DNA of 64,000 nt from Clostridium saccharoperbutylacetonicum N1-4(HMT) (GTDB taxonomy: Bacteria; Bacillota; Clostridia; Clostridiales; Clostridiaceae), in NCBI RefSeq assembly GCF_000340885.1, contig NC_020291.1, forward strand, positions 5,207,001 through 5,271,000, in the 5' to 3' direction. Of this stretch, positions 9,135 through 17,811 are shown piece by piece (the stretch's first letter is position 1; each line of letters begins with the position of its first letter). The notes beneath the pieces were generated by a model. The model ran no database searches. It had not been told where the DNA came from and saw only the letters and a program-made list of their open reading frames with translations. The position numbers and the translations under genes are program-made.

Positions 9135-9481
9135 CTTATCTTCCTCTCAATTTTATAGTTCTATGATTAATTTTAAATACGAACTTTCTCTGCCAGAATC
9201 TAAAAACTCTCAAAGCATTCTTTTCTTTTTATCAATATCTGAAAACATTCATTTCCATGTACTCATATTAATAAAATTTCAGCATTAAAACAAACCGTTA
9301 TTTTCCGCTGTATAAAGGAATTATTTAGTTTTAACTTTTCTTGAAATAATACAATAACTCTAACATAATATACCTAATTCTATTAAAAACATTTAAGTAA
9401 GTAATTAATAAACATAGTATATATGTTAGAGCTATATGATCAAATATTCAAAATTTTAGCTATTCTAATTCAAATATTATT
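9135..9481. other. Intergenic region, no gene seen
   Basis: About 350 bp with no convincing open frame. It must hold the promoter of the MFS-hydrolase pair. It contains a 10-base inverted repeat CTCTAACATA ... TATGTTAGAG (9358 and 9422, loop of 54 bases) that could serve as a weak end signal for the GPH symporter or as an operator. Confidence 0.5.
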
Positions 9482-10858
9482 TTATTCAGCATGTTCTCCA
9501 TGACGAATTTTTAATTCTTTACGTATCTCTTCTACCTTTGACTCAGGTAAGTTATACATTAATAATGGAATAAGTGCTAATATAAAGCAAGCTGCTGGCA
9601 CTAAATTAACAGAGATATTAATACCTCTAGCTATTTCAGGAGTAACTGGTTGCCCTGCTACAAATCCGAAAAGACCAATGATAAATATACCTAATGAAGC
9701 ACCAACTGCTGAAGCAACTTTTGTTCCTAAAACTTGCATTGCAAAAGCTGTACCATCTGGACGTCCACCATATTTCCATTCACCAAAATCAATTGAATCT
9801 ACTGTCATACTGCTTCCACATGGTCCTGATATATATCCTAATCCATATACAACGTGCGATGCAATTAAGAATGGTATATTTGTAGGATCACCAAAGAATA
9901 TCATTAACATTGCTAATGTTTGAAGTACCATCGCTAAAATAGCAGTATTTTTCTTACCAATCTTTCTGATAACTTTTGGAGAAAAAGGCATTATAATTGT
10001 TCCAACTATAACTTGCATCATCATAAAAAGTGTAATAAGATCAAATCTTCCAACTACAAACATGTAATAGAATACTGCAACACCAAGACGACCAAACATT
10101 CCAATCATTGAAACAATAGTATATATTGTTGCAAGAATTAATGGTTTATTTTTTACTATAAGCTTTGCAGCTTCTTTTACAGGAAGTGCATTTTCTTTCT
10201 TAACTGTAACTACTTCTCTTGAAGTTTTAAATACAAGGAAGAATATAGGCAAAGATACTAACGCAAAGATACCTGCAGTTCTTTGATACCCAACAGATTC
10301 AACACCATTACCAAAGTACTGAACAAGTGGTAATGTACATAAATTAAGAGCAATCATACCTATTGTCATACCAAGCATTTGAGCTGCATATAAACGATTA
10401 ATTTCATTACCGTCTCTTGACATAACTCCTGGTAATGAAAGATATGGAACATTAACTACTGAATAACACATGCTTAAAAGTAAATAAGTAACAAATGCAT
10501 ATATTATTTTGCCAGTAGAACTAAAATCAGGAACTGTAAAAGTTAAAATTGTTAGTACTACAAGAAATGGTGCACCAAATAAAATATAAGGCCTAAAACG
10601 TCCCCATTTTGTATGTGTACGTTCCATTATTCCTCCAATAATCGGATCAAATATAGCATCCCATATTCTTACAATTAACATAATTAATGCAACTGCACCT
10701 GCAGCAATTCCAGCTGCATTTGTATAAAACAAAATTAAATAAGTACTTACCATTGTCCAAGATAATTGAGAAGCAAAATTTCCAGAACCATAAGCAAATA
10801 TACTAGCAAATGATAATGGTTTTTCATTACTATTTACATTTTTTTCATTACTTGACAT
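9482..10858 (-). CDS. GPH-family glycoside/sugar:cation symporter (MelB-like)
   Basis: Cation-coupled sugar transporter of the glycoside-pentoside-hexuronide family, 458 aa with 12 predicted helices. Family motifs are visible: WDAIFDPIIGGIMERT with TKWGRFRPYIL in loop 2-3 (the Na+/sugar region of MelB), and GEWKYGGRPDGTAFAM in the second half. The start ATG follows AAGGGGGATCTTT. The gene is alone on its transcript and flanked by gaps of about 350 and 680 bp. It would bring in an intact glycoside or pentoside. The neighbouring aldolase/kinase set or the glycosidases further on are possible users. Upstream sites resembling cre boxes suggest carbon catabolite control. Substrate unknown. Confidence 0.9.
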   Translation of the reverse strand: MSSNEKNVNSNEKPLSFASIFAYGSGNFASQLSWTMVSTYLILFYTNAAGIAAGAVALIMLIVRIWDAIFDPIIGGIMERTHTKWGRFRPYILFGAPFLVVLTILTFTVPDFSSTGKIIYAFVTYLLLSMCYSVVNVPYLSLPGVMSRDGNEINRLYAAQMLGMTIGMIALNLCTLPLVQYFGNGVESVGYQRTAGIFALVSLPIFFLVFKTSREVVTVKKENALPVKEAAKLIVKNKPLILATIYTIVSMIGMFGRLGVAVFYYMFVVGRFDLITLFMMMQVIVGTIIMPFSPKVIRKIGKKNTAILAMVLQTLAMLMIFFGDPTNIPFLIASHVVYGLGYISGPCGSSMTVDSIDFGEWKYGGRPDGTAFAMQVLGTKVASAVGASLGIFIIGLFGFVAGQPVTPEIARGINISVNLVPAACFILALIPLLMYNLPESKVEEIRKELKIRHGEHAE

Positions 10859-10952
10859 AAAGATCCCCCTTGTTTCTTTTTATATTTTATGTGCATCACT
10901 CTACACTCATCTTAAGTCTAAACAATTCCAATAGTTAAATTTTTATATATTA

Positions 10953-10966
10953 TATATACGTTTTCA
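10953..10966 (-). promoter_or_regulatory. Weak cre-like site upstream of GPH symporter
   Basis: On the minus strand it reads TGAAAACGTATATA, matching the left half and core of TGWAARCGYTWWCW but not the right half. It lies about 95 bp upstream of the symporter start. CcpA control is plausible for a sugar carrier but unproven. Confidence 0.3.
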
Positions 10967-11193
10967 TAACTATTGCATTGAATCACTAATTACAAGTATT
11001 GTTATATCACCTCAACTCATATTAAAATATAAAAACTCTCATTCTTCATATGATTTTTTATGTAATTTTTAGGAATTTTATTCTGAAAACTCCATTTAAA
11101 TATTACATTTTTATCCTATGAACATACAAAACTATATCTTGATCAAGGACATTAAATTTTTAACAGCTGTTTTCTGTAATGTATAAAGCAAGT

Positions 11194-11207
11194 ATATAAC
11201 GTTTTCA
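11194..11207 (-). promoter_or_regulatory. cre-like site (13 of 14 match)
   Basis: On the minus strand it reads TGAAAACGTTATAT, one mismatch from TGWAARCGYTWWCW. It is about 340 bp upstream of the symporter start, far for classical repression, so function is uncertain. Confidence 0.35.
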
Positions 11208-11361
11208 TTTCCTTTGCAATACTTTTTTTCTGTAATTTTTTTATTTTCTTTATTTTTTACATCTTTTTTCATATTTAATTTCAGAAAAAGTATTGATGCA
11301 TGTCCCTTAGCTTTCTTTTATATCCACAAATTTTATAGTAACTTATAGTTTTTTTATATAA

Positions 11362-11399
11362 AAAGGCTTCATAAACTTTTTAGAGCTTATGAAACCTTT
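11362..11399 (-). terminator. Intrinsic terminator of the TetR/MFS unit
   Basis: A 13-bp stem (AAAGGTTTCATAA with TTATGAAGCCTTT on the minus strand, one G-U pair) and a 12-base loop, followed on the minus strand by a T-rich run. It lies about 140 bp after the TetR stop. Confidence 0.7.
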
Positions 11400-11538
11400 A
11401 TTATTTGTATAAATATTAACTTTCTATTTCCTTCTTCTTTCTAATTTTTTCAATTTTTTTACGTATATTATCGCAATTTATTTCTGAAAAATAAATATAA
11501 AACTTCTATCTGCTTTACAAAATCTAATAATATATACA

Positions 11539-12162
11539 TTAACAAATGTATTTTATAATCATATCTACTACTGAAAATGCGATTTCTTCATAAGATACAA
11601 GTCCATATTTACAAGGTAGTTTTGCATAGCACATTCTCTGCAAAACTCCTGTTATTGTTTGATATATATAGTATTCTGTTTTTACAGGATCTAAATCCTG
11701 CCTAAAAGTTTTTTCTTTAATACCTTTATTAATTATTGAATTTAAAAAATCTTTATCATTTTCTTCATTAATAAAATTTTCAAACATTTCATTTGATTTT
11801 TCATTTCTATCATAATATAGATCAAACAAAACCATAAATTTCATTTGATTTCCAAATTCCTTTGCAAAATCTATCCATGCACCAAGTACTAATTTAAGTC
11901 TATCAATTGCACTGGCATTAACATCATCCCTAGCTGTTATAAACTCTACCATATTATCCAAAACATCTATTTGAACTTGAAATATCAACTCGTCAATAGA
12001 TTTAAAATGCTTATAAAATGTAACTCTGCTAACACATGCTAACACGCAAATATCTTTGACATTAACATTAGTGAAATTATTTTTTAAAAATAACTCTCTT
12101 CCTGCTGCAATAATATCTTCACGATTTTTATTTTTTATATTTTTATGCCAAGAATCACTCAT
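11539..12162 (-). CDS. TetR-family transcriptional repressor
   Basis: Homodimeric ligand-responsive repressor. The N-terminal HTH is clear (AAGRELFLKN, VKDICVLACVSRVTFYKHFK), with an all-helical ligand domain of about 140 residues after it. I choose the ATG at 12162 (207 aa, MSDSWHKN...) because AGAGG lies 7 bases upstream. A longer start at 12177 would add MRGWT and has no better ribosome site. The start overlaps the end of the MFS pump gene by 8 bp, so translation is coupled and the pump and its repressor share one transcript. A palindrome just downstream of the promoter of that unit is the likely operator. The inducer is probably a pump substrate (drug or phenolic); it cannot be read from sequence. 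Confidence 0.88.
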   Translation of the reverse strand: MSDSWHKNIKNKNREDIIAAGRELFLKNNFTNVNVKDICVLACVSRVTFYKHFKSIDELIFQVQIDVLDNMVEFITARDDVNASAIDRLKLVLGAWIDFAKEFGNQMKFMVLFDLYYDRNEKSNEMFENFINEENDKDFLNSIINKGIKEKTFRQDLDPVKTEYYIYQTITGVLQRMCYAKLPCKYGLVSYEEIAFSVVDMIIKYIC

Positions 12163-13360
12163 TGTCCATCCTCTCATTCTTAAGTGTAATTTTTTTATTC
12201 TTAACTAAAAATATACTTCCTAAAAGAATTAATGCACTAAATATGTACGGAAGATTAATTTGTTTATCAAATAGTGTTCCTGCTATAATTGGACCAACTA
12301 TATTCCCCATACTCATATATGTTGTATTCAATCCCGAAACAAATCCTTGTTCATTACTTCCAGCTGCATTTGAAAGCAAGGTGTTTACTGTTGGTCTTAA
12401 AAAAGAATTGAATGCAAAAAATATTGACGAAATAACAATAAGATAAGCAAAGTTAACTTTTATTATCATTAGTAAAAGAGAAACAGCTAATATAAAAATA
12501 GAAATTTTAATCAAATTATATTCACCAACTAATCTTATTGCTTTATCAAGAAGCCACATCTGCACCACAATTCCAATAGCAGCTCCTAAAGTTATCAATA
12601 TCGATATATCCTTTGATGTGAAGCCATATTTATCTTGAACAAATAAAGAATAAACTGTTTCAAAGCCAACTAAACCAAAAGTCATAACTAAAATAAGTAA
12701 CAAATACTTGAAATAAGGTTTATGAAATGATTGTGTAAGCTGCTTAACAATAGATTCCTCAGCTCCTGATGCTTTTAATTCATTTCTTTTTTCTAAAGGT
12801 AAAGTTTCTGGTAATATAAAAGTTAATATGGTTGCAATAAGTCCTAACCCTGATGCAAAAAAATAAGGAATTCTTATACCAAATTGAGCAATAAGCCCAC
12901 CTAGTCCGGGACCTAATACAATACCTAAATTCATAGCAGCACTTAAATATCCCATGCCTTTTCCACGAGTCTCTCTAGTCGTAATATCTGCCACATATGC
13001 GAGAACAGAAGGAACCATAATTCCAATACCTATTCCACCAATTACTCTAGCCAAATATAAAAGTATTAGCGTATGAGAAATTGCAAATATAAAATCTGAA
13101 ATAACAGTTAAAAACAAACCACATAATATCATTATTCTTCTTCCATATTTATCTGAAAGCTTTCCACCTATAGGTGAAAAGATGAATTGCGTTGTACCAA
13201 AAGCAGCTACTAAGTATCCTGCTGCTGTTCCACCTGCATTAAATTGTTTTAAATAATCTGGTAATATAGGAATAACCATTCCTTGCCCTAATAATGCAAT
13301 AAATAAGTTTAGCATTAATATAAATAAAGGGAACATATTTTTATTTTTTGAATTTGTCAT
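12155..13360 (-). CDS. MFS multidrug/tetracycline-type efflux pump (DHA1)
   Basis: Twelve-helix drug:H+ antiporter, 401 aa. Motif A is GGKLSDKYGRRIMI. The antiporter motif C appears as LGPGLGGLIAQFG in helix 5, which identifies an exporter, and GIGIGIMVPSVLAYV fits the TetA/NorA/Bmr group. The RBS AAGGAGG precedes the ATG. It is the first gene of a two-gene unit with an overlapping TetR repressor. A good promoter (-35 TTTACA, 17 bp, -10 TATAAT) lies about 50-80 bp upstream, and a palindromic operator candidate lies between promoter and start. It may export toxic phenolics given the neighbouring ene-reductase, or antibiotics; this is inference. Confidence 0.9.
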   Translation of the reverse strand: MTNSKNKNMFPLFILMLNLFIALLGQGMVIPILPDYLKQFNAGGTAAGYLVAAFGTTQFIFSPIGGKLSDKYGRRIMILCGLFLTVISDFIFAISHTLILLYLARVIGGIGIGIMVPSVLAYVADITTRETRGKGMGYLSAAMNLGIVLGPGLGGLIAQFGIRIPYFFASGLGLIATILTFILPETLPLEKRNELKASGAEESIVKQLTQSFHKPYFKYLLLILVMTFGLVGFETVYSLFVQDKYGFTSKDISILITLGAAIGIVVQMWLLDKAIRLVGEYNLIKISIFILAVSLLLMIIKVNFAYLIVISSIFFAFNSFLRPTVNTLLSNAAGSNEQGFVSGLNTTYMSMGNIVGPIIAGTLFDKQINLPYIFSALILLGSIFLVKNKKITLKNERMDNE

Positions 13361-13383
13361 TTTAACCTCCTTGGATTACACGC

Positions 13384-13398
13384 AGTAAATAGTTTACT
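13384..13398. promoter_or_regulatory. Palindromic operator candidate for the TetR repressor
   Basis: AGTAAA-TAG-TTTACT, a perfect 6+6 palindrome inside a longer imperfect dyad (flanks GATTAC and GTAACTC at about 13376-13410). It sits just after the expected transcription start of the pump/TetR unit, where a repressor would block elongation or initiation. Confidence 0.55.
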
Positions 13399-13409
13399 CC
13401 ATGTAACTC

Positions 13410-13438
13410 ATTATAATTAATTTTTTTTAAAATGTAAA
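13410..13438 (-). promoter_or_regulatory. Sigma-A promoter of pump/TetR unit
   Basis: Minus strand: -35 TTTACA (13438-13433), 17-bp A/T spacer, -10 TATAAT (13415-13410), a near-consensus housekeeping promoter. A separate 9-bp inverted repeat AATTCTAAG/CTTAGAATT at 13453-13475 lies just upstream of the -35. Confidence 0.7.
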
Positions 13439-13498
13439 TACATTTTATCGTTAATTCTAAGTAAAGCTTAGAATTACATTTATTTTATAACCAAAACA

Positions 13499-13533
13499 AA
13501 CCTTAAACTATTTTCAAAAAACAGTTTAAGGTT
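13499..13533 (-). terminator. Terminator of second ene-reductase gene
   Basis: An 11-bp perfect stem AACCTTAAACT/AGTTTAAGGTT with a 13-base loop and a T-rich stretch following on the minus strand. It is about 55 bp after the ene-reductase stop. Confidence 0.7.
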
Positions 13534-13586
13534 GTCCTTTTACAAGAAAAATATTTCTTCAGTTTTTTAATTATTAAATGTCCATA

Positions 13587-15536
13587 CTAAATATCAAGAG
13601 CTGCATGATATCCTTGATATACTGCAGTTGTTATAGTTGATGGACGAACACAATCTCCAATTTCTCTAATCCAAAGTGCAGAATCAACTAATTCATCTAC
13701 AGTATTTCTACTTGCTCTTTGTCCAAGTGCACAGATTACTGAAGTACCTGGCACTAAATGTTCAGAACCTTCTGAGTCTGCACATAGTACTCCTTCTTTT
13801 GTAACCTTTAATCCTTTATATTCTGTGTGAACTTGAATACCATTCTTTTCAATTTCAGCTAATAAAATTGGACGATGTCTTATATTCGCATCTGGAGCAA
13901 GTTCAGGCCTCATTTCTACTAAGTGTACTTTCTTTCCTTCTTGTGCAAGATGAATTGCTGCTTCACAACCTGCAAGACCTCCACCAAGAACTACAACTTC
14001 ATCACTAACTTTATCCTTTTCTAAGTAATAGTTATTAACAACCACTACATTATCTCCATCTAAACCTGGAATTGGTGGGACAAGTGGATCAGAGCCAACT
14101 GCTATAATTAATGCATCAACATTTTCTTTTTCAACGTATTCCTTAGTAACAGTTGTATTTAATCTAATTTCAACACCTGCATCTTCTGCTAATTTTCCTA
14201 GAGTAACACCTAACTCATACATTTCATATTTAAATGGAAGAGCTTGTTCTCCTTTAAGTATTCCACCTAACTCATTAGTCTTTTCACAAAGTATAACTTT
14301 ATGTCCACGTTTCGCAGCAGTTATTGCAGCTTCAAGTCCACCTGGTCCACCACCTGCTACAAGAACTTTACGAGAAGTTGCTGCTGGAATAATTTCCATT
14401 CCACCTAGTTCACGACCAATTAATGGGTTAACAGTACAACGTCTTGTAGATGTCATAGCACGTTCAGCCATACATGTGAAACATCTTAAACATTTTACAA
14501 TATCCTTATCACGATTGCTAACAACCTTTTGAGGAAGTTCATGGTCAGCTAAAAGTGCACGAGCCATTTCAACCACATCAGCTTTTCCACTATCTATTAT
14601 TTCTTCCATCATTTCTGGATCATTTAATCCACCAAGAGTTGCAACAGGAACACTTACATGTTTCTTAATTTCAGCTGCAAGATGAACATTTGAACCATGT
14701 GGTAAGAACATAGAAGGATGTGTTAAACCAAATCCTCTTTGGTATGTTCCTGCTGATACATGAAGTAAATCTACTCTTGATTCAATTAGCTTAGCTATTT
14801 CAACACCTTCTGCTAGATCATATCCCCCATCAAATAATTCAGATCCACTAAATCTAAATTCTATTGGGAAGCCTGGTCCAACTGCTGTTCTAACACTATC
14901 AAGAACTTCTTGTGCAAAACGAACTCTATTTTCTAAAGAACCCCCATATTTATCTGTTCTTTTATTGAAGTAAGGAGATAAGAATTGATTAATTAACCAT
15001 CCATGTCCACCATGAATCATGACCATTTCAAAGCCTGCTCTTTTAGCTAATGCAGCAGTATCTCCATAAGATTTTACTATATCATCTATTAATTCTTGAG
15101 TAAGTTCTTTTACAAGTCTTCCATCTGGGCGAACCCCTTCACTTGGTCCCCATTGAGCCATTCCTTCTTTTTTATCTTTATCAGTTAAATATGTTCCAGC
15201 ATATTGTCCTGAGTGAGATAATTCAACACTTGCAATTGCACCATGACGACGAATAGCGTCTGCTGTATATGTAAAACTTGATAAAGATCCAACGGTTTGT
15301 AAATCTAAATGATACATATGTGATGCTTCTGTTTTTGGATGAACCACAACTTCACTTACAGTAACAGATGCAGCTCCTCCTTTAGCTCTTAATTCATAAA
15401 AAGCTGTAGATGCTGGTCCAATAGTACAGTCCGCTGTAATATCTGTTCCACCCATAGGAGCAGAAAACATTCTGTTTCTAAAAGTTACATTTCCAATTTT
15501 AATTGGTTTACTTAAGTTTGGATATTTTCTTTCCAT
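13587..15536 (-). CDS. 2-enoate-reductase-type NADH:flavin oxidoreductase (649 aa)
   Basis: Second OYE-type ene-reductase with FMN, 4Fe-4S and FAD modules. The FMN barrel spans residues 10-335 with HGGHGWLINQFLSP (His175, His178, Trp180 in place of the usual Tyr) and the conserved YGGSLENRVRF loop. The cluster motif is C349-x2-C352-x2-C355-x11-C367. Dinucleotide folds are GGGPGG at 395-400 and GGGLAG near 523. It is a paralogue of the enzyme at 1162-3138, clearly divergent. The RBS AAGGAGAATG lies upstream of the start. An OFA-type transporter lies about 120 bp upstream on the same strand, and a PadR regulator is divergent to that. This fits reduction of a cinnamate- or flavonoid-like enoate under phenolic control. 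The substrate is inferred, not shown. Confidence 0.9.
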   Translation of the reverse strand: MERKYPNLSKPIKIGNVTFRNRMFSAPMGGTDITADCTIGPASTAFYELRAKGGAASVTVSEVVVHPKTEASHMYHLDLQTVGSLSSFTYTADAIRRHGAIASVELSHSGQYAGTYLTDKDKKEGMAQWGPSEGVRPDGRLVKELTQELIDDIVKSYGDTAALAKRAGFEMVMIHGGHGWLINQFLSPYFNKRTDKYGGSLENRVRFAQEVLDSVRTAVGPGFPIEFRFSGSELFDGGYDLAEGVEIAKLIESRVDLLHVSAGTYQRGFGLTHPSMFLPHGSNVHLAAEIKKHVSVPVATLGGLNDPEMMEEIIDSGKADVVEMARALLADHELPQKVVSNRDKDIVKCLRCFTCMAERAMTSTRRCTVNPLIGRELGGMEIIPAATSRKVLVAGGGPGGLEAAITAAKRGHKVILCEKTNELGGILKGEQALPFKYEMYELGVTLGKLAEDAGVEIRLNTTVTKEYVEKENVDALIIAVGSDPLVPPIPGLDGDNVVVVNNYYLEKDKVSDEVVVLGGGLAGCEAAIHLAQEGKKVHLVEMRPELAPDANIRHRPILLAEIEKNGIQVHTEYKGLKVTKEGVLCADSEGSEHLVPGTSVICALGQRASRNTVDELVDSALWIREIGDCVRPSTITTAVYQGYHAALDI

Positions 15537-15654
15537 CTTTTCATTCTCCTTAATAATATAAATTCAAATTTATATTTTGTTATTTAATTAACTTAATTCA
15601 CTTTAAATCCTTGTCTAACAATTAACAGGCAATTGTTTACATATTCATCTATTT

Positions 15655-16902
15655 TTACTTATTTCCCGCAATTTCCTTTTTGTGCATATAGCGATAAATA
15701 AAAGTTAATCCAAAACCAATAACGCAAAGTATAGCTGCTATTAAAAAGGCTCTTTGATAACTCTGATCAGCTGCATATACATTTTTCATTACTGTTGGTC
15801 CAAAATAACCTGATATTGCAAAACCAATAAACATTATTCCATAGTTAACACTATTATGCGTAGTACCAAACTGATCCGCTACAAATCCTGGTAAAACACT
15901 CATAAATGCTCCAAAAGATAAACCTACAACTATGATTCCTGCATAAAATTTCATCACATCTCCTTGCCCTGAAAAATACAAGCATGTAAGCCCAACAACA
16001 GCAAGAACAAAACCAGCAGAAAGTGTATTATTTCTACCTATTTTATCTGAAAGATAACCTGCAATTATACGACCACAAGTACTAAATAATGCTAACACAG
16101 AAACTACAGTAGTAGCAGCAGTAACTGACATCCCAATCATTCCTTGTGCTAAAGGAGACGCCATTGATGAACACATCAATCCATAAAAAGCACCACATAA
16201 GAATACTAACATCATTACATAGAAAATCGGAGTTGAAATCATTTCTTTCCAGTTTTTATCGTTCTTATTTAATTTGTTTCCTTGAGAAACTGGTGGTGTC
16301 CAACCTTCAGGTACAAACCCTGCTGGGCACTTTTCTATTAAAACTGAGCAGCCACATACAATGATTAGGAAAGTAGCACCTATTATCTTAAATGCTACGG
16401 TTACTCCAAAATTATTTATTAATATATTTGCAACTGGTGATATTATTACCGTACTAAAACCATAGCATGCAGTTGTAATACCTCCAACAAATCCACGTTT
16501 ATCTGGGAAAAATTTAATTGAATTATTGATTGTACATCCGTAAACCATTCCAATACCAAGACCAGTTAGTATACCATAACCAATTACTAACATTCCTAAT
16601 CCGTTAGCAAACCCTGATAAAATCATCCCTCCACCAAAAAGTATTCCTCCAAAGAAGATAACTTTTTGAGGACCAAAAGTATCATTTATTCTTCCTCCAG
16701 TAATCATAGTAATAGGTCCAACAGAATTAGTAACAGTAAAAACTATCGCCAGTGTACCAGCTGTCAAGGTTGCACCTGTAACTTGACTCAGGTACTTTGC
16801 CATAGGACCTGCGAAAACACTCCAAGCATACATAGAACCAATACATAAGTTGATAAAACAGCTTGAGATTAAAATAATCCATCTTTTTTTTGTTAATTCC
16901 AT
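15655..16902 (-). CDS. OFA-family MFS transporter (oxalate/formate antiporter-like)
   Basis: Major facilitator of the oxalate:formate antiporter family, 415 aa. Typical features are RWIILISSCFINLCIGSMYAWSVF in helix 1, GPITMITGGRINDTFGPQ (motif-A variant) and GRIIAGYLSDKIGRNN in the second half. OFA members carry small carboxylates, and several are linked to aromatic or hydroxy acids. The start follows AAGGGGGATCTTTT. A good promoter with two 18-bp direct repeats lies just upstream, next to a divergent PadR gene. The ene-reductase gene is directly downstream on the same strand, so uptake of an unsaturated carboxylate (for example a cinnamate) with export of its reduced form is an attractive role. 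Substrate is inference. Confidence 0.85.
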   Translation of the reverse strand: MELTKKRWIILISSCFINLCIGSMYAWSVFAGPMAKYLSQVTGATLTAGTLAIVFTVTNSVGPITMITGGRINDTFGPQKVIFFGGILFGGGMILSGFANGLGMLVIGYGILTGLGIGMVYGCTINNSIKFFPDKRGFVGGITTACYGFSTVIISPVANILINNFGVTVAFKIIGATFLIIVCGCSVLIEKCPAGFVPEGWTPPVSQGNKLNKNDKNWKEMISTPIFYVMMLVFLCGAFYGLMCSSMASPLAQGMIGMSVTAATTVVSVLALFSTCGRIIAGYLSDKIGRNNTLSAGFVLAVVGLTCLYFSGQGDVMKFYAGIIVVGLSFGAFMSVLPGFVADQFGTTHNSVNYGIMFIGFAISGYFGPTVMKNVYAADQSYQRAFLIAAILCVIGFGLTFIYRYMHKKEIAGNK

Positions 16903-16926
16903 AAAAGATCCCCCTTATTTATTTTT

Positions 16927-16966
16927 GTTAATATTATCACAATTTCATGTTAATAATATCACAATT
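16927..16966. promoter_or_regulatory. Two 18-bp direct repeats, candidate PadR operators
   Basis: GTTAATATTATCACAATT (16927-16944) and GTTAATAATATCACAATT (16949-16966) differ at one base and are spaced exactly 22 bp, two helical turns. They overlap the -10 and the transcription start of the transporter promoter. The divergent PadR protein is the obvious candidate to bind them. Confidence 0.6.
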
Positions 16967-16981
16967 AGACAAAGCTGTAAA
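16953..16981 (-). promoter_or_regulatory. Sigma-A promoter of OFA transporter / ene-reductase
   Basis: Minus strand: -35 TTTACA (16981-16976), 17-bp spacer, -10 TATTAT (16958-16953). The two direct repeats cover the -10 and +1 region. Confidence 0.65.
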
Positions 16982-17112
16982 TACAAACATATAAATATTT
17001 ACATGTTTTATTGTATATATTTTTCATTATATATTGTTTAGGCTCTATTAAGTAAGATATACTTAATAATGCTTATGCATTCCATATTTCCGAATGTACT
17101 AATTTTATAGAA

Positions 17113-17140
17113 TTGTAATTTTAGAAAACAATGTTATAAT
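17113..17140 (+). promoter_or_regulatory. Promoter of PadR-family gene
   Basis: -35 TTGTAA (17113-17118), 16-bp spacer, -10 TATAAT (17135-17140), about 26 bp before the start codon. Confidence 0.6.
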
Positions 17141-17165
17141 AAATGTCGAAGAAAGAGGTGTGTTT

Positions 17166-17711
17166 ATGAGAACACTTAAATATGCAATTTTAGGATTATT
17201 AAATAGAAGACCTATGACTGGTTATGATATAGGAAAAGAATTTAACTTTCAATTAGCTGAATTTTGGAATGCAAAACATAGTCAAATATATCCAGAATTA
17301 AAAAAATTAGTAGACGAAAAACTTATAGTTTATGATATTGAAATCACAGGAGATGTTCTAGAAAAAAAAGTTTATACTATCACTGAAAAGGGAAAGAAAG
17401 ATTTTTTAAAATGGTTAAAAAAAGATGAGCCTATGGAGCCGACTCCAAAAAACATTTTTCGCCTTAGAATGTATTTCTCTAATAATTTAGAGTTAGAGAC
17501 TAGAATCCATCTGCTAACTCAACAACTAGAACAACATCAAGACAGGCTTACATTTTTACATACACAATTAGAACCATATAAGGGTGTTCCTGATCCAAAT
17601 AGTGATGCTTTTGGAGATTTTCTTGTTTTAAATGGAGCAATAATAAGAGAAGAGTCTAGTATAAAATGGTTAAAACTATGCCTTAATCATTGTAATAATG
17701 TAGTTAAATGA
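17166..17711 (+). CDS. PadR-family transcriptional regulator
   Basis: Winged-helix repressor of the PadR family with a C-terminal helical dimerisation region (Vir_act_alpha_C type), 181 aa. The N-terminus RTLKYAILGLLNRRPMTGYDIGKEF is the diagnostic winged-helix start. HSQIYPELKKLVDEKL (recognition helix) and VYTITEKGKKDFLKWL (wing) follow. I use the ATG at 17166, with AGAGGTG 5 bases upstream, rather than the GTG at 17160. PadR proteins classically respond to phenolic acids such as p-coumarate, though many family members sense drugs. It is divergent from the OFA transporter/ene-reductase pair, whose promoter carries paired direct repeats. Control of that pair is likely; the ligand is unknown. 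Confidence 0.88.
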   Translation: MRTLKYAILGLLNRRPMTGYDIGKEFNFQLAEFWNAKHSQIYPELKKLVDEKLIVYDIEITGDVLEKKVYTITEKGKKDFLKWLKKDEPMEPTPKNIFRLRMYFSNNLELETRIHLLTQQLEQHQDRLTFLHTQLEPYKGVPDPNSDAFGDFLVLNGAIIREESSIKWLKLCLNHCNNVVK

Positions 17712-17764
17712 AATGCATAACTTTGTATATTTTATACATATTGATTTTTTAATTAACTTTTTTA

Positions 17765-17810
17765 AATATAAATAGGAATGTTGCTTTTTTACAACATTCC
17801 TATTTATATT
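17765..17810. terminator. Bidirectional terminator
   Basis: A 19-bp perfect stem (arms beginning AATATAAATAGGAATG) with an 8-base loop of mostly T. It lies between the convergent PadR and HAD genes. Confidence 0.85.
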
Positions 17811-17811
17811 A

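Larger units (their letters stand above)
10859..11538. other. 680-bp intergenic region with cre-like sites
   Basis: No supported gene. It holds the promoter region of the GPH symporter and the terminator of the TetR gene. Two near-matches to the CcpA cre consensus are listed separately. The remainder is homopolymer-rich AT sequence. Confidence 0.5.

Noticed and set aside
9482..10858. Linking the GPH symporter to the hydrolase/MFS operon as one transcript
   Set aside because: A gap of about 350 bp with its own promoter space separates them, so co-transcription is not supported.
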